A stretch of 64,000 nt of DNA from contig JAPPOB010000010.1 of the NCBI GenBank assembly GCA_028818375.1, forward strand, positions 186,001 through 250,000. Reading direction: 5' to 3'. How positions within the stretch are numbered: the first letter of the stretch is position 1; each line of letters opens with the position of its first letter. Below are positions 8,153 to 17,219 of the stretch, piece after piece. Origin of the DNA: Anaerolineaceae bacterium (GTDB lineage Bacteria; Chloroflexota; Anaerolineae; Aggregatilineales; Phototrophicaceae). The translations under genes were made by a program, and so were the position numbers. The notes beneath the pieces were generated by a model. That model had not been told where the DNA came from. It was given only the letters and a program-made list of their open reading frames with translations, and ran no database searches.

Positions 8153-9451
8153 ATGCCGGTGACGTTAATCATCGGTGCCCAGTGGGGCGATGAAGGCAAG
8201 GGCCGCGTGGCCGACCTGCTGGGCGCTGACGCCGACGTTGTGGCCCGATACGCCGGGGGCGACAATGCCGGGCACACCATCGCGGTGGGTGATGAAGTCT
8301 TCAAATTGCATCTGGTCCCCTCTGGAATTCTCCACGAGAGCGCCAGTTGCGTGCTCGGCAACGGCATGGTCATCAATCCCGTCAATCTGCTCGCAGAGAT
8401 GGACCAACTCTGTTCACGCGGAGTTGACCTGTCGCCGGAACGTTTCCTCATCAGTTCGCGGGCGCACATTATTACACCGGCGCACGTCGCCCTGGACCGC
8501 GCCAGCGAGCGCGCGTTGGGAGACGAGGCTATTGGAACTACCCTGCGTGGCATCGGCCCCTCCTATCTGGACAAGACCGGCCGTCGCGGAATTAGAGCCG
8601 GTCTGATGCAGGACGCGGAAACCTTCGCCGATGCCGTGCACGACGCGATTGAAAGAGCCAATGAAGCGCTGATCAACGCCGGCGAGAGCCCGCTGGATGC
8701 AAGGGCCACGGCGCTGAAGTGGATCGACGCGGCGATGCGCCTTGCCCCCTACATTCAGGACACTTCACAATACATCAACCGGCGCCTGCGGGACGGCGCG
8801 CGCGTTGTTTGTGAGGGTGCGCAAGGCACGATGCTTGATCTGGACCATGGCGACTACCCCTTCGTCACCAGTTCCTCGCCCGTTGCCGGTGGTGCGCTGG
8901 TCGGTCTGGGGTTTGGCCCGCTGCACGTGGACCGCATCGTCGGCGTAACCAAGTGCTTTTCGACCAGAGTTGGCTCCGGACCCCTGTTGACCGAACTGGA
9001 TGGCGCTCTCGGGCAACGCCTTCGGGGCAGCGGCGAAAACTTTTGGGATGAATTCGGCACGACAACCGGACGCAGCCGGCGCTGTGGCTGGATGGATGCG
9101 GTCATTCTGCGGCATGCCGCCCAGGTCAGCGGATTCACCGAGCTCTTTCTTACCAAACTGGACATCCTGAGCGGCATCGAGACTTTGAAAATCGCCGGCG
9201 CCTGGGAACTTGATGGTGTTCAACATGAATTGCCACCGGCCAACCAGCAAGACCTTAAGCGTGCCAAACCGGTTTACGAATCGATGCCTGGCTGGAAAGC
9301 CGATTTGTCCGGCATGCGACATCAGGATGATCTGCCGCAAGCCGCGCGTGACTATGTACGCCGCATCGGTGAGTTGTGCGACACAGCGGTAAGGACCGTG
9401 GGCGTTGGCCCGGAGCGCGAGCAGCAAATAACGCTGGACGATGCGCTTTGA
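8153..9451 (+). CDS. purA: Adenylosuccinate synthetase
   Basis: First committed step from IMP to AMP: joins aspartate to IMP with GTP hydrolysis. The length of 432 residues is standard. IIGAQWGDEGKGRVADLLG carries the catalytic D13 and the P-loop, and GGDNAGHTI holds H41. CEGAQGTMLDLDHGDYPFVT and the TTGRSRRCGW block are family hallmarks. A GGGGAAGAGGAGC-type ribosome site precedes the ATG at 8153. Confidence 0.97.
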   Translation: MPVTLIIGAQWGDEGKGRVADLLGADADVVARYAGGDNAGHTIAVGDEVFKLHLVPSGILHESASCVLGNGMVINPVNLLAEMDQLCSRGVDLSPERFLISSRAHIITPAHVALDRASERALGDEAIGTTLRGIGPSYLDKTGRRGIRAGLMQDAETFADAVHDAIERANEALINAGESPLDARATALKWIDAAMRLAPYIQDTSQYINRRLRDGARVVCEGAQGTMLDLDHGDYPFVTSSSPVAGGALVGLGFGPLHVDRIVGVTKCFSTRVGSGPLLTELDGALGQRLRGSGENFWDEFGTTTGRSRRCGWMDAVILRHAAQVSGFTELFLTKLDILSGIETLKIAGAWELDGVQHELPPANQQDLKRAKPVYESMPGWKADLSGMRHQDDLPQAARDYVRRIGELCDTAVRTVGVGPEREQQITLDDAL

Positions 9452-9456
9452 CGACC

Positions 9457-9485
9457 TTGAAAGACGACCCAGACTGCGCTAGACT
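9457..9485 (+). promoter_or_regulatory. Predicted promoter for the small membrane protein/rqcH pair
   Basis: TTGAAA (-35, 5 of 6) at 9457-9462 and TAGACT (-10, 4 of 6) at 9480-9485 with a 17-base spacer. They begin 5 bases after the purA stop, so the next two genes can be transcribed independently of purA. Confidence 0.55.
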
Positions 9486-9523
9486 GACGGCGTTGCGTCT
9501 GGCCTGGATGTGAGGGCAAGAGC

Positions 9524-9814
9524 TTGAGACGACTGGCGCTTACGGCCGTTATTGTAGTCCTGTTGCTGGCCGGTGGAGGGTTGACCAGTTTGTTGCAGGG
9601 CGGTGGGCTGGACAGTTTCTTCATTGTGCAATCCACAGCGGCAGATTCCTCGGTGCTGACTGCAGCGCCCTGGCAGACCGAGCAATTGCTGTTGCTCTTC
9701 GGCTTTCTTCTTGTCAACCTGCTGGGTATGGGCATCACGCTGGGCATCGTGTTCTGGCTCCTGCATCGTGGAGTGAAACGCGCTGCAGCGGCAGGTAGCA
9801 GCGGCAACAACTGA
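9524..9814 (+). CDS. Small two-helix membrane protein, unknown function
   Basis: A 96-residue protein with two hydrophobic segments, residues about 4-24 and 52-78, separated by a polar loop of roughly 28 residues. The second helix is followed by a basic tail (LHRGVKRAAAA), predicting the C-terminus inside. The start is TTG at 9524, 12 bases after GAGGGC. It has its own predicted promoter and lies 25 bases ahead of rqcH. I recognise no family; linkage to rqcH is the only hint. Confidence 0.65.
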   Translation: MRRLALTAVIVVLLLAGGGLTSLLQGGGLDSFFIVQSTAADSSVLTAAPWQTEQLLLLFGFLLVNLLGMGITLGIVFWLLHRGVKRAAAAGSSGNN

Positions 9815-9839
9815 CCCCGCGCCACCTGGATGCTGGCGC

Positions 9840-11558
9840 ATGTACCTTGACTATTTCACACTTGCTGCACTTGTCGATGAGTTTGAGTCCCTGCTTCCGC
9901 GCGGAAGAATTCAGGATGTCCTCGACGTCGATGCCACGGGTTTGGGACTGGAAATTTATTCCCGTCGCCGGTGCCACTGGCTCTACCTGAGCGCCGACCC
10001 CCGACAGCCGCGTCTCTACCTGGCGCCCGAACGCTTGCGCCGCGGTCCGGACAAGGCGACGTCCCTTGGCCTGCTGCTCCGTCGCTACGTGGAAGGCGGG
10101 CGGCTGGAGCGCATTTCCCAGCCGGTCTGGGAACGCGTCGTCGTGCTGCACGTCGCCGGTCCGGAGGGCGACGTCCAGCTCATCGTGGAACCCATGGAGC
10201 GCCGCAGCAATATCCTGCTGGTCCGCGACGGAGTGATCCTGGATTGCCTGCGGCGTGTGCATCCTGGCGAAAATCGCGTGCGAAGTAGTTTGCCGGCGCA
10301 TCCCTACCAGCCACCGCCTCCCCAATGTGGAAAGCGCAACCCCCTGCAACTCACTGTGGACGACCTGGGCAGGTTGCTGGCGGAAGACTCCGGCCAGGGT
10401 CAGAGTACCCGGCGCTTTTTGAGCGCCAGACTGCTGGGTGTCAGCCCCTTGCTGGCGCGGGAGGCTGTTCACCGCAGTTCAGCGCGTGCCGACCAACGCG
10501 CATCAGATGCCCGGCCCGAAGACCTCTGTCAGGCCTTGCGTTCGCTGCTGGAGCCCCTTGCGGCAGGTCAATGGCAACCGGGTCTGGCTGGCGACGACGA
10601 CTGCCCGCGCGCCTTCAGTGTGTATCCCCTGAACTGTGAACCCGGCTGGAGACCCGTCGACTCTGTAAATGTCGCCCTCGTCACATGGTACCTGGCCCGG
10701 ACCGGACCGGATTCCTACCGCGCCGCAAAAGAACCCGTCGCCGCAGCCCTGGAAGAAGCGCGCCTGCGTCTGGAAGCGCGGGCGAAATCCTTGCAACGCT
10801 CCCTGACTGACGATGACGAAAGGGAGCGGCTGCGGCAAAGCGGCGAACTCTTGCTGGCCTACCAGTACACGCTGGCGCCGGACCAACGCGAACTGCGCGC
10901 CCAATACGAGCCGGACGGGCCCGAACTGGTCATCCGGCTGGACAGCAAGCACTCGCCCCTGGAGAATGCGCAACGCTTTTTCGCGCGTTACGAAAAGGCC
11001 AAACGCGCCCTGAAGGACGTTCCCAAATTGCTGCGCCGGACCAGGGCGCAGCTGCGCTCTCTGGATCAACTGTCCTGCGACCTTGAACTGGCTGCCAGCC
11101 GGCCGGATATTGAAGAAGTCCAGGCTGCCCTGCAATCCATGGGCCTTTGGCGCGGCGGTCGGAAATCCCGGACCACCGGCCAGAAAAGTTCCGCCCTTCG
11201 CCTGGAGACGTCCGATGGTTTCGTGATACGCGTCGGTCGCAACAGCCGTCAAAATGAGGAGGTGACCTTTGGGCGCGTCTCGGGCTCTGACCTTTGGCTG
11301 CACGCAAGGGGCGTGCCGGGCGCGCACGTCATCGTCAGAAATGACGGGCGTCCGATACCCGACGGGGTCCTGGAGCGGGCCGCGGGTCTGGCGGCATGGT
11401 TCAGCCCGCAACGTCAGGAACGAAGCGTTGCCGTGGACGTGACGGCCCGCCGGCACGTACGGCGCATCCAGGGCGCGGGGCCCGGGTTGGTCAGTTACCG
11501 CAATGAGCGCACGCTGCGAGTCCGGCCGCGATCCCCGGAAGCAGCATCGGATCACTGA
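9840..11558 (+). CDS. rqcH: RqcH/Rqc2 homologue (NFACT family), ribosome-associated quality control
   Basis: Binds stalled 50S-nascent-chain complexes and recruits tRNA-Ala to add alanine tails for degradation. The 572-residue protein has the NFACT-N domain from the N-terminus (family-like [19 protein letters not shown] and [11 protein letters not shown]). Helical middle segments with coiled-coil character span about residues 300-425. The C-terminal NFACT-R domain includes [17 protein letters not shown], which holds the conserved DxWLHxR segment. It ends 7 bases inside the convergent pfkA. Confidence 0.9.
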   Translation: MYLDYFTLAALVDEFESLLPRGRIQDVLDVDATGLGLEIYSRRRCHWLYLSADPRQPRLYLAPERLRRGPDKATSLGLLLRRYVEGGRLERISQPVWERVVVLHVAGPEGDVQLIVEPMERRSNILLVRDGVILDCLRRVHPGENRVRSSLPAHPYQPPPPQCGKRNPLQLTVDDLGRLLAEDSGQGQSTRRFLSARLLGVSPLLAREAVHRSSARADQRASDARPEDLCQALRSLLEPLAAGQWQPGLAGDDDCPRAFSVYPLNCEPGWRPVDSVNVALVTWYLARTGPDSYRAAKEPVAAALEEARLRLEARAKSLQRSLTDDDERERLRQSGELLLAYQYTLAPDQRELRAQYEPDGPELVIRLDSKHSPLENAQRFFARYEKAKRALKDVPKLLRRTRAQLRSLDQLSCDLELAASRPDIEEVQAALQSMGLWRGGRKSRTTGQKSSALRLETSDGFVIRVGRNSRQNEEVTFGRVSGSDLWLHARGVPGAHVIVRNDGRPIPDGVLERAAGLAAWFSPQRQERSVAVDVTARRHVRRIQGAGPGLVSYRNERTLRVRPRSPEAASDH

Positions 11559-12676
11559 TCGCCGAGGCAGATCTCCAGCGCGCGCGCCGTTTCAATCCAG
11601 ATGTGGTCCTGTGGCACGGTCTTGCGCTTGCCCACCACATCCTGCAGGGGCACGGCCTCGGTGTCGCCATTGCGGGCGGCAATCATCACGTTGGAAACGC
11701 CCTCCTGAATGGCTTCGGCGCAGGCCGTGCCCAAACGGGTGGCGAGCAGGCGATCTGCCGCCGTTGGCGCACCGCCCCGCTGTACGTGACCCAGCGTCGT
11801 CACGCGCGCTTCCAGGCGCGTCCTGTCTTCCAGTTGCCTGGTCAATTCGTGTGTAATGTTTGCCTGCCGTGCAAGCAACTTCCGCAGTTTCCGCTTGAGT
11901 CGCTTGCGGCCGGACTTGTCCTCTTCGCCCTTGATGCCGTCCTTCAGCTGTCTAATCTGTTTTCCAAGATCGGCAGAGAAAGCGCCTTCTGACAGTGCAA
12001 TAATGCTAAAGTGCTTGCCCCCCTGGCTGCGTCGAAGAATGGAATCCGCCACGATGTCGATGTCGTAGGGGACTTCCGGGATGAGTATGACGTCTGCGCC
12101 GCCAGCAAGGCCGGAACCCAGCGCCAGCCAGCCGGTGTTGTGACCCATGACCTCGACGATGATGATGCGATGATGACTGTGTGCCGTGCTGTGCAGGCGA
12201 TCAATGGCCTCTGTGGCAATGGACAGGGCCGTATCAAAGCCGAAAGTGACATCGGTACCATACACGTCGTTGTCGATCGTTTTGGGCAGGGTAATGATGT
12301 TCATGCCCTTTTTCGCCAGACGCCAGGCGTTGCTCATGGTCCCGCCACCACCCAGGCAGACCAGGACATCCAGGTGGTGTTGTTGATAGGTATCCAGCAT
12401 GGCATCGGTCATGTCCAACACCTTGTCGCCCACGGGCATCTTGTGCGGTTTGTCGCGGCTGGTGCCAAGAATCGTGCCGCCCATGGTCAGAATTCCCGAA
12501 AGCGCACCGGCATGCAGATCCACAGTGCGATTCTGCATCAGGCCGCGGAAGCCCTGACGAAAACCTGTGACGCGCATGTCGTACTTGCTTATGGCCGTTT
12601 TGCCCAGTGCCCGAATCGCCGCGTTGAGCCCCGGACTGTCCCCACCGGCTGTGAGGATTCCGATCGAATTCGGCAT
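11552..12676 (-). CDS. pfkA: 6-phosphofructokinase
   Basis: Phosphorylates fructose-6-phosphate at C1, the committed glycolytic step. The 374 residues show [24 protein letters not shown] (catalytic Asp135), [28 protein letters not shown] and [21 protein letters not shown] with Lys132 places it with the group III/PPi-ATP mixed clade. G112 at the phosphoryl-donor position points to ATP rather than PPi. G111 replaces the Mg-binding Asp of the usual GGDGS motif. An insertion of basic residues ([12 protein letters not shown]) occurs in the C-terminal half. It converges on rqcH with a 7-base overlap. Confidence 0.92.
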   Translation of the reverse strand: MPNSIGILTAGGDSPGLNAAIRALGKTAISKYDMRVTGFRQGFRGLMQNRTVDLHAGALSGILTMGGTILGTSRDKPHKMPVGDKVLDMTDAMLDTYQQHHLDVLVCLGGGGTMSNAWRLAKKGMNIITLPKTIDNDVYGTDVTFGFDTALSIATEAIDRLHSTAHSHHRIIIVEVMGHNTGWLALGSGLAGGADVILIPEVPYDIDIVADSILRRSQGGKHFSIIALSEGAFSADLGKQIRQLKDGIKGEEDKSGRKRLKRKLRKLLARQANITHELTRQLEDRTRLEARVTTLGHVQRGGAPTAADRLLATRLGTACAEAIQEGVSNVMIAARNGDTEAVPLQDVVGKRKTVPQDHIWIETARALEICLGDQ

Positions 12677-12700
12677 TTTGCCCCCAAAAGTTTTCTTGCG

Positions 12701-12729
12701 AGTCTAGCGCGCGGGCGGAAGCCTGCCAT
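12701..12729 (-). promoter_or_regulatory. Predicted pfkA promoter
   Basis: On the minus strand, ATGGCA (-35, 4 of 6) at 12729-12724 and TAGACT (-10) at 12706-12701, 17-base spacer, about 25 bases ahead of the pfkA ATG. The -10 and the preceding GC are identical to those of the promoter at 9457-9485. Confidence 0.4.
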
Positions 12730-12888
12730 AGTATTACGTTTGCTGCGCCATGCCCGGATTCAGCGCCCTGAGCATTTGAGGACAGGTGGCAGGGAGAAGG
12801 CGCATGGCGTTTCGGGCCGGTCAGTGTGAGTCGGTCCCCGTGTCTGGCACGCTGACAATTCTCTGATCCTTCCCGACCGGGCCCCATA

Positions 12889-14091
12889 TCATCGGGCATG
12901 CCTTTCCTGTAGCGAAAGGGCGGCGTCGACCACCTGTTTGACGCTTATGTCGGCTAGGCAGGGGTGCCAGGCGAGGTCGTCCTCGCCCCAGTCCAGAATG
13001 CGACAGGGACTGCAGGCAACGGGCGACGTGAGCACCCTGTGTTTGCCCGTGGAACCCCAGGGGCCAAACTCGACGGGGTCGGCCGGGCCATAGAGCGAGA
13101 CCGTCGGCGTTCCGACCGCCGCGGCCAGGTGCAGGGGTCCGCTGTCGGGGCCCAGCACCATAACGGCGCGTTCGTAACACGCCGCCAGTTCGCCCAGCCC
13201 TGTTTTCCCCGCAAGGTCCAGTCCCGGCGTTGTCATCTGCCCAATGATTTCCTGTACAAGGGATTGCTCCGCCGCGCTGCCGCTGAAGACGACCCTGGCG
13301 TCAAACGACTGACCCAGCGTGTCCGCGACCCTGGCCCAGTGAGCGGGAAGCCAGTGTTTGACCCGCGCTCCGGTGCCGGGGTGAATGCAGAAAAAACGCC
13401 TTGCCTTGGCGAGTCCCGCGGCATCCAGCAATGAACTTGCCCTGACACGGTCTTCGTCCGCGAGCGGGAAGCGCAGGTTTGCTTCCGGATCCGGCGGTAC
13501 ACCGGTCAAGTCAGAAGCAAGACGCAGGTTGCGCAGCAGCGCGTGTTCCCGCTGCAAGGGCAGGGCCGTCGTCAGAAAAGGGCGGGTTTCGGCCGTGGCG
13601 AAACCTACGCGTTGGGGGATGCCGGCCAGCCAGATGGTCAGAGCGCCCCACCAGTGGTCCGGTCGCAGGACCAGCGCCGACTCAAACTGTTGCCGGCGCA
13701 ATCTGCCGGATAGCCGCAGCGCCAGGAGCCATGGCGAAGCGAGAGCGTTGCGTTCCGAGCGATCGAAACCGGGAAAGTCCAGCGACTCCAGGGTGTGGAG
13801 GGCAGGCAAGCGCTTCAGGATCGCTGCCGCCGCAGGGCTGGCCAGAGCCGCGAGTTCAGCATCGGGGAAGGATGTGCGCAATACGTCGATGGCCGGCAGG
13901 GTCAGCAGGGCGTCGCCCAGGTGGTCCGGTCTAAGCAGAAGTATGCGTTGCCGGTCAGAGGTCCTGGCAGGCGCAACGGGAATCGTCGACACGGCTTTCA
14001 GCAACAGGCGTCGAAGGCTGTGACGCGCGGAGGGTTGGTGACGGGCGGCACTCAGTTGCAGGTTACGGGCGACGAGCGCTTCCCGCTTCAC
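12889..14091 (-). CDS. Glycosyltransferase family 9 (heptosyltransferase-like)
   Basis: GT-B fold enzyme that transfers a sugar from a nucleotide donor to a cell-surface glycan. The N-terminal domain shows ILLLRPDHLGDALLTLPAID (positions about 49-68), the hallmark acceptor-side motif. The C-terminal domain has HPGTGARVKHWLPAHWARV and VLGPDSGPLHLAAAVGTPTVSLYG, the classical donor-binding block of ADP-heptose transferases. The last gene of a five-gene operon; its ATG overlaps the preceding GT4 stop by 4 bases. The actual sugar is unknown. Confidence 0.88.
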   Translation of the reverse strand: MKREALVARNLQLSAARHQPSARHSLRRLLLKAVSTIPVAPARTSDRQRILLLRPDHLGDALLTLPAIDVLRTSFPDAELAALASPAAAAILKRLPALHTLESLDFPGFDRSERNALASPWLLALRLSGRLRRQQFESALVLRPDHWWGALTIWLAGIPQRVGFATAETRPFLTTALPLQREHALLRNLRLASDLTGVPPDPEANLRFPLADEDRVRASSLLDAAGLAKARRFFCIHPGTGARVKHWLPAHWARVADTLGQSFDARVVFSGSAAEQSLVQEIIGQMTTPGLDLAGKTGLGELAACYERAVMVLGPDSGPLHLAAAVGTPTVSLYGPADPVEFGPWGSTGKHRVLTSPVACSPCRILDWGEDDLAWHPCLADISVKQVVDAALSLQERHAR

Positions 14092-15293
14092 AGGCCGAAG
14101 CGCTCCCAGGCATTTAGCAGGGAAGGCAGAATCGCCGACCAGTCGCTGGTTTCCCGCACCGCAGCCGCGGCAGCTGCTCCCATTTGCCGGCGCAATTGCG
14201 GGTCATCCAGCAACTCGATGATGGCGCCCGCCATGTCGCCCTCCTCGTCCGCGAGGCGCATCGCCTGGACCAGGACGGGCGGGAGACCGGAAGCGGCCAC
14301 CGATGTGGCCACAATGGCGCAACCGCTGGCCATCGCCTCGAGCACCTTGAGTTTCGTGCCGCTCCCTGCCTGCAGGGGGGCGACGTACACGTCACAGCCA
14401 TGAAGCCAGGGTTGAATCTCCTCGACCCAACCGGTGACATTGATGTGTTTTGACCCCGCAAGTCGCTTCAGACTGGAATGCGGCGATTGTCCCACGATAT
14501 TCAGACGGCACTCCGGCCGCGCTTCCAGGACACGAGGCAGTACGCGATTGCAGAACCAGTGCATGGCATCGACGTTGGGGCGGTAGTCCATTTTGCCGGT
14601 GAAGGCCAGGGTAGGCACCGCGTTTTCCCCGAGCTGTGCCATCGTGTAGCGGTTGGTAAAGATGCCGTTGGGCACCACGGCGACGGGACTCTGGGGTGAC
14701 AGCGCCCGCAATGCACGGGCATCTTCTTGGGAAACTGCCAGCGTTCCCCTGCCCAGACGGCAAATGTTGCGCTCGAAACTGGCGATGCGCCGGGCCTGTA
14801 ACCAGGACCAAAGGGCACGGGGCCAGCGCGCAGGTTGCCGACGGTCAACCAGGAAGAGATTCCGCTGCAGGAGGTATTCGGCATTGAAGGCATCGTAGCA
14901 GCAGGGCAGTTCCGGCCGCCACTGCAGCACGAGAGGCAAGAGTTCGCAGACTTCCAGGCCTTCAAACTGCACAAGGTCAAACTCCTGCTTTTCCAGCAAC
15001 TCCTTCAGGCCCTGGCGCAATTCATGGCTGACCAGCCGCAGTACGAGGTCCGGCTTGCCGCTGAGCAATAGATCCCTCAGGCGATCGACCAGCTTTCGTG
15101 TTGGCGGCGACGCGGTGACGATTTGTTCGCAGAGGTCATGCAGGGCTGAGTCAGCTTCCGGCGGCGGGCCAACGCTGAGCAAACTGATCCGGTGTCCGGC
15201 GCCATGCAGGCCCTTCAGCAGGCCGAAAACGCGCATCGTGCCCCCCTGGTGCGCCGGCCAGGGGAGTGCAGGCGTGACCATCAGGACCTTCAT
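14088..15293 (-). CDS. Glycosyltransferase family 4
   Basis: GT-B retaining glycosyltransferase, 401 residues from the ATG at 15293. The N-terminus (MKVLMVTPALPWPAHQGG) is typical of GT4/GT1 acceptor domains. The C-terminal donor domain has FTGKMDYRPNVDA, VGQSPHSSLKRL and GSGTKLKVLEAMASGCAIVA, which carries the E-x7-E element. The ATGA overlap with the upstream GT4 gene supports this start. Likely builds an exopolysaccharide or surface glycan with its neighbours. Confidence 0.9.
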   Translation of the reverse strand: MKVLMVTPALPWPAHQGGTMRVFGLLKGLHGAGHRISLLSVGPPPEADSALHDLCEQIVTASPPTRKLVDRLRDLLLSGKPDLVLRLVSHELRQGLKELLEKQEFDLVQFEGLEVCELLPLVLQWRPELPCCYDAFNAEYLLQRNLFLVDRRQPARWPRALWSWLQARRIASFERNICRLGRGTLAVSQEDARALRALSPQSPVAVVPNGIFTNRYTMAQLGENAVPTLAFTGKMDYRPNVDAMHWFCNRVLPRVLEARPECRLNIVGQSPHSSLKRLAGSKHINVTGWVEEIQPWLHGCDVYVAPLQAGSGTKLKVLEAMASGCAIVATSVAASGLPPVLVQAMRLADEEGDMAGAIIELLDDPQLRRQMGAAAAAAVRETSDWSAILPSLLNAWERFGL

Positions 15294-16399
15294 GCGTCGT
15301 TCAATACCTGGTCCCACACCTGAAGCAAAGCCTTCACGTGCCTTTCCCAGGAGAAGTTTGCGGCGCGCTTCAATCCGGCCGCTTCCTGCCCTGTTCGCCA
15401 GTCGCTGTCGCCCAGTGACCGCAACATGGCCGCCGCAAGGGCCTGCGAATCATTGGGATCGATCTGAATCCCCACGTCCCCCACGACTTCGGGCAATGAA
15501 GACACATTGCTAACGATGGGCAGGGTGCCGCAGGCCATGGCCTCGAGGGCCGGCAGGCCAAAGCCCTCATACAGGGAGGGAAGGACCAGGGCGCTCGCGA
15601 GGCCGTAAAGAGCCGGCAAGGATTCCTGCCCCACGTCTTCGCGCCAGATGATGTCATCGGCGACCTGCAGGTCCCTAATCCCACGCAGGGTCTCGTCAAA
15701 GAGCCAGCCTTTTCGCCCGGCCAAGACTACCGGGGGTGCATCCGGCAATTGTTCTTTCAGCAGACTCCACGCCTCGATCAATGTGATCAGGTTTTTCCGG
15801 GGTTCGAAAGTGCCGACGAAGAGGAAGAAGTCTTTAGGCAACTCGAGTTTACGTCGCTGTTCCTCGAGAGCATCAGCGGAGAGGGGTCTGAATTGTCCGT
15901 TTACGCCGTGATATAGCGCGGTAATGCGCTCCGCCGGCACCTGCAGCAATTCGATGATGTCCCGTTTGGCGGCCCTGGAGACGGTCAGGATATGGTCGGC
16001 CTGGCGCACCGCTCGGCCCAGTTGACCGCTGTAGTAGCGCCGACTGTCCCTGGTCATGTACTGCGGGAAGTGAAGAAAATGCAAATCGTGAATGGTAATG
16101 ACGTGCCGCCTGGCCCCACGCAAGGGCGGGATGAAGTCCGGGCTGTGTAGCAGGTCCAGCCCTTTGGGGAGTAACTCGATACTCAGGGCATACTTTTCCA
16201 ATACATGGTGACATGGTGTGTAGAGCGTTGAACGGTCGAAGCGTCCGGCCAGGGAGAATCGCGCCTTGCGGCTTTCCAAAACAGTGAGTTGATGGGTCGT
16301 GTCCTGCGACTGAAGTGCGTTCAATACTTCTCTAATCCACGTCGCAATGCCGCCCTGGTGGTAAGCCGGCAGGCGGGCGTCGAAGCCGATTCGGGACAT
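15290..16399 (-). CDS. Glycosyltransferase family 4
   Basis: A 369-residue GT-B enzyme. MSRIGFDARLPAYHQGGIAT at the N-terminus and the donor-domain segments LFVGTFEPRKNLITLIEAW and LPSLYEGFGLPALEAMACGT are textbook GT4 (mannosyltransferase-type) motifs. The start at 16399 is chosen because upstream in-frame sequence does not resemble the family. The substrate cannot be read. It is followed by another GT4 with a 4-base overlap. Confidence 0.9.
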   Translation of the reverse strand: MSRIGFDARLPAYHQGGIATWIREVLNALQSQDTTHQLTVLESRKARFSLAGRFDRSTLYTPCHHVLEKYALSIELLPKGLDLLHSPDFIPPLRGARRHVITIHDLHFLHFPQYMTRDSRRYYSGQLGRAVRQADHILTVSRAAKRDIIELLQVPAERITALYHGVNGQFRPLSADALEEQRRKLELPKDFFLFVGTFEPRKNLITLIEAWSLLKEQLPDAPPVVLAGRKGWLFDETLRGIRDLQVADDIIWREDVGQESLPALYGLASALVLPSLYEGFGLPALEAMACGTLPIVSNVSSLPEVVGDVGIQIDPNDSQALAAAMLRSLGDSDWRTGQEAAGLKRAANFSWERHVKALLQVWDQVLNDA

Positions 16400-16439
16400 G
16401 GATTCAGTATAGCCTGTCGCCCTTGGTTTCCACAGAAGG

Positions 16440-17219
16440 CTAAAGCCAGCGGCCCAGCAAACGCGCCACCGCGCCCTGTTCAAACAGGTTCCCCAACGCC
16501 CGATCAAGGATTTGCCAGCGCGTGGGCGGGTCAGACAACAGGGCCATGGCGACGTGTTGATCGCTGACCTGACGCATCGCTACGGCCAGTTCGTGCTGCC
16601 GCAGGTAGAGGCGGGCGTCCAGGGCATCGACCAGGGCGGCATGCGCAACGCGAAATCGCAGGGCGTCCAGGGCGTGTTGTGGCAACTCGTAGGGCAGGGT
16701 CTCAAAGGCGGCAATGCGTCGCTGCCAGCGGCGCGCTTCGGAATCGGCGGCGGAGCCCAGCGCCAATGCCAGCGAGCGACCTGCCATATCTTGCATGGTA
16801 TGGAAGGGTCGGTCTTCATGGCTGACCAACACCAGACCGGCATTGAACCAGGGACGCGTCGCGAGAATGTCGGCTTCCATGGCCGCCTGGCGGGCATCCA
16901 CCACCATCAGCAGATCGACGATGCCCAGGCGCAGGGTATCGAAGCGGCCATCCAGTGAAACGTTGATGAAATGTGGCGCAAGCTCCAGTTCGCCGGCCAG
17001 CGCCCGACCCAGGTCAATGACCAGACCCGCCGGTTTCCCTCCCTGCAATTGGACATAGGGAGAAGGGGACGTTTCGATGCCAATCCGCAGGTTTCCGCCG
17101 GGGAACAGGTCCGCAACTTCCGGCGCAGGAGTACGGCCGCGCCCGGCAAAGGCTGCAACAATTGTCAGGGCCATCAGGCCCAGGGCGATCAGGACGGCGC
17201 GACGGGCGGGGGCAACCAC
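16440..17219 (-). CDS. Periplasmic-type solute-binding protein, family 3 (PBP2 fold)
   Basis: A 259-residue exported protein: an N-terminal hydrophobic helix (residues about 7-25, LIALGLMALTIVAAFAG) acts as signal peptide or anchor. The rest has the two-lobed SBP_bac_3 pattern, with LRIGIETSPSPYVQLQGG, GLVIDLGRALA, DLLMVVDARQAAM and ALALGSAADSEARRW. No ABC permease or ATPase is next to it. It sits between a glycoside hydrolase (31-base overlap) and glycosyltransferases, so it may sense or bind a ligand rather than feed a transporter. Confidence 0.8.
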   Translation of the reverse strand: MVAPARRAVLIALGLMALTIVAAFAGRGRTPAPEVADLFPGGNLRIGIETSPSPYVQLQGGKPAGLVIDLGRALAGELELAPHFINVSLDGRFDTLRLGIVDLLMVVDARQAAMEADILATRPWFNAGLVLVSHEDRPFHTMQDMAGRSLALALGSAADSEARRWQRRIAAFETLPYELPQHALDALRFRVAHAALVDALDARLYLRQHELAVAMRQVSDQHVAMALLSDPPTRWQILDRALGNLFEQGAVARLLGRWL

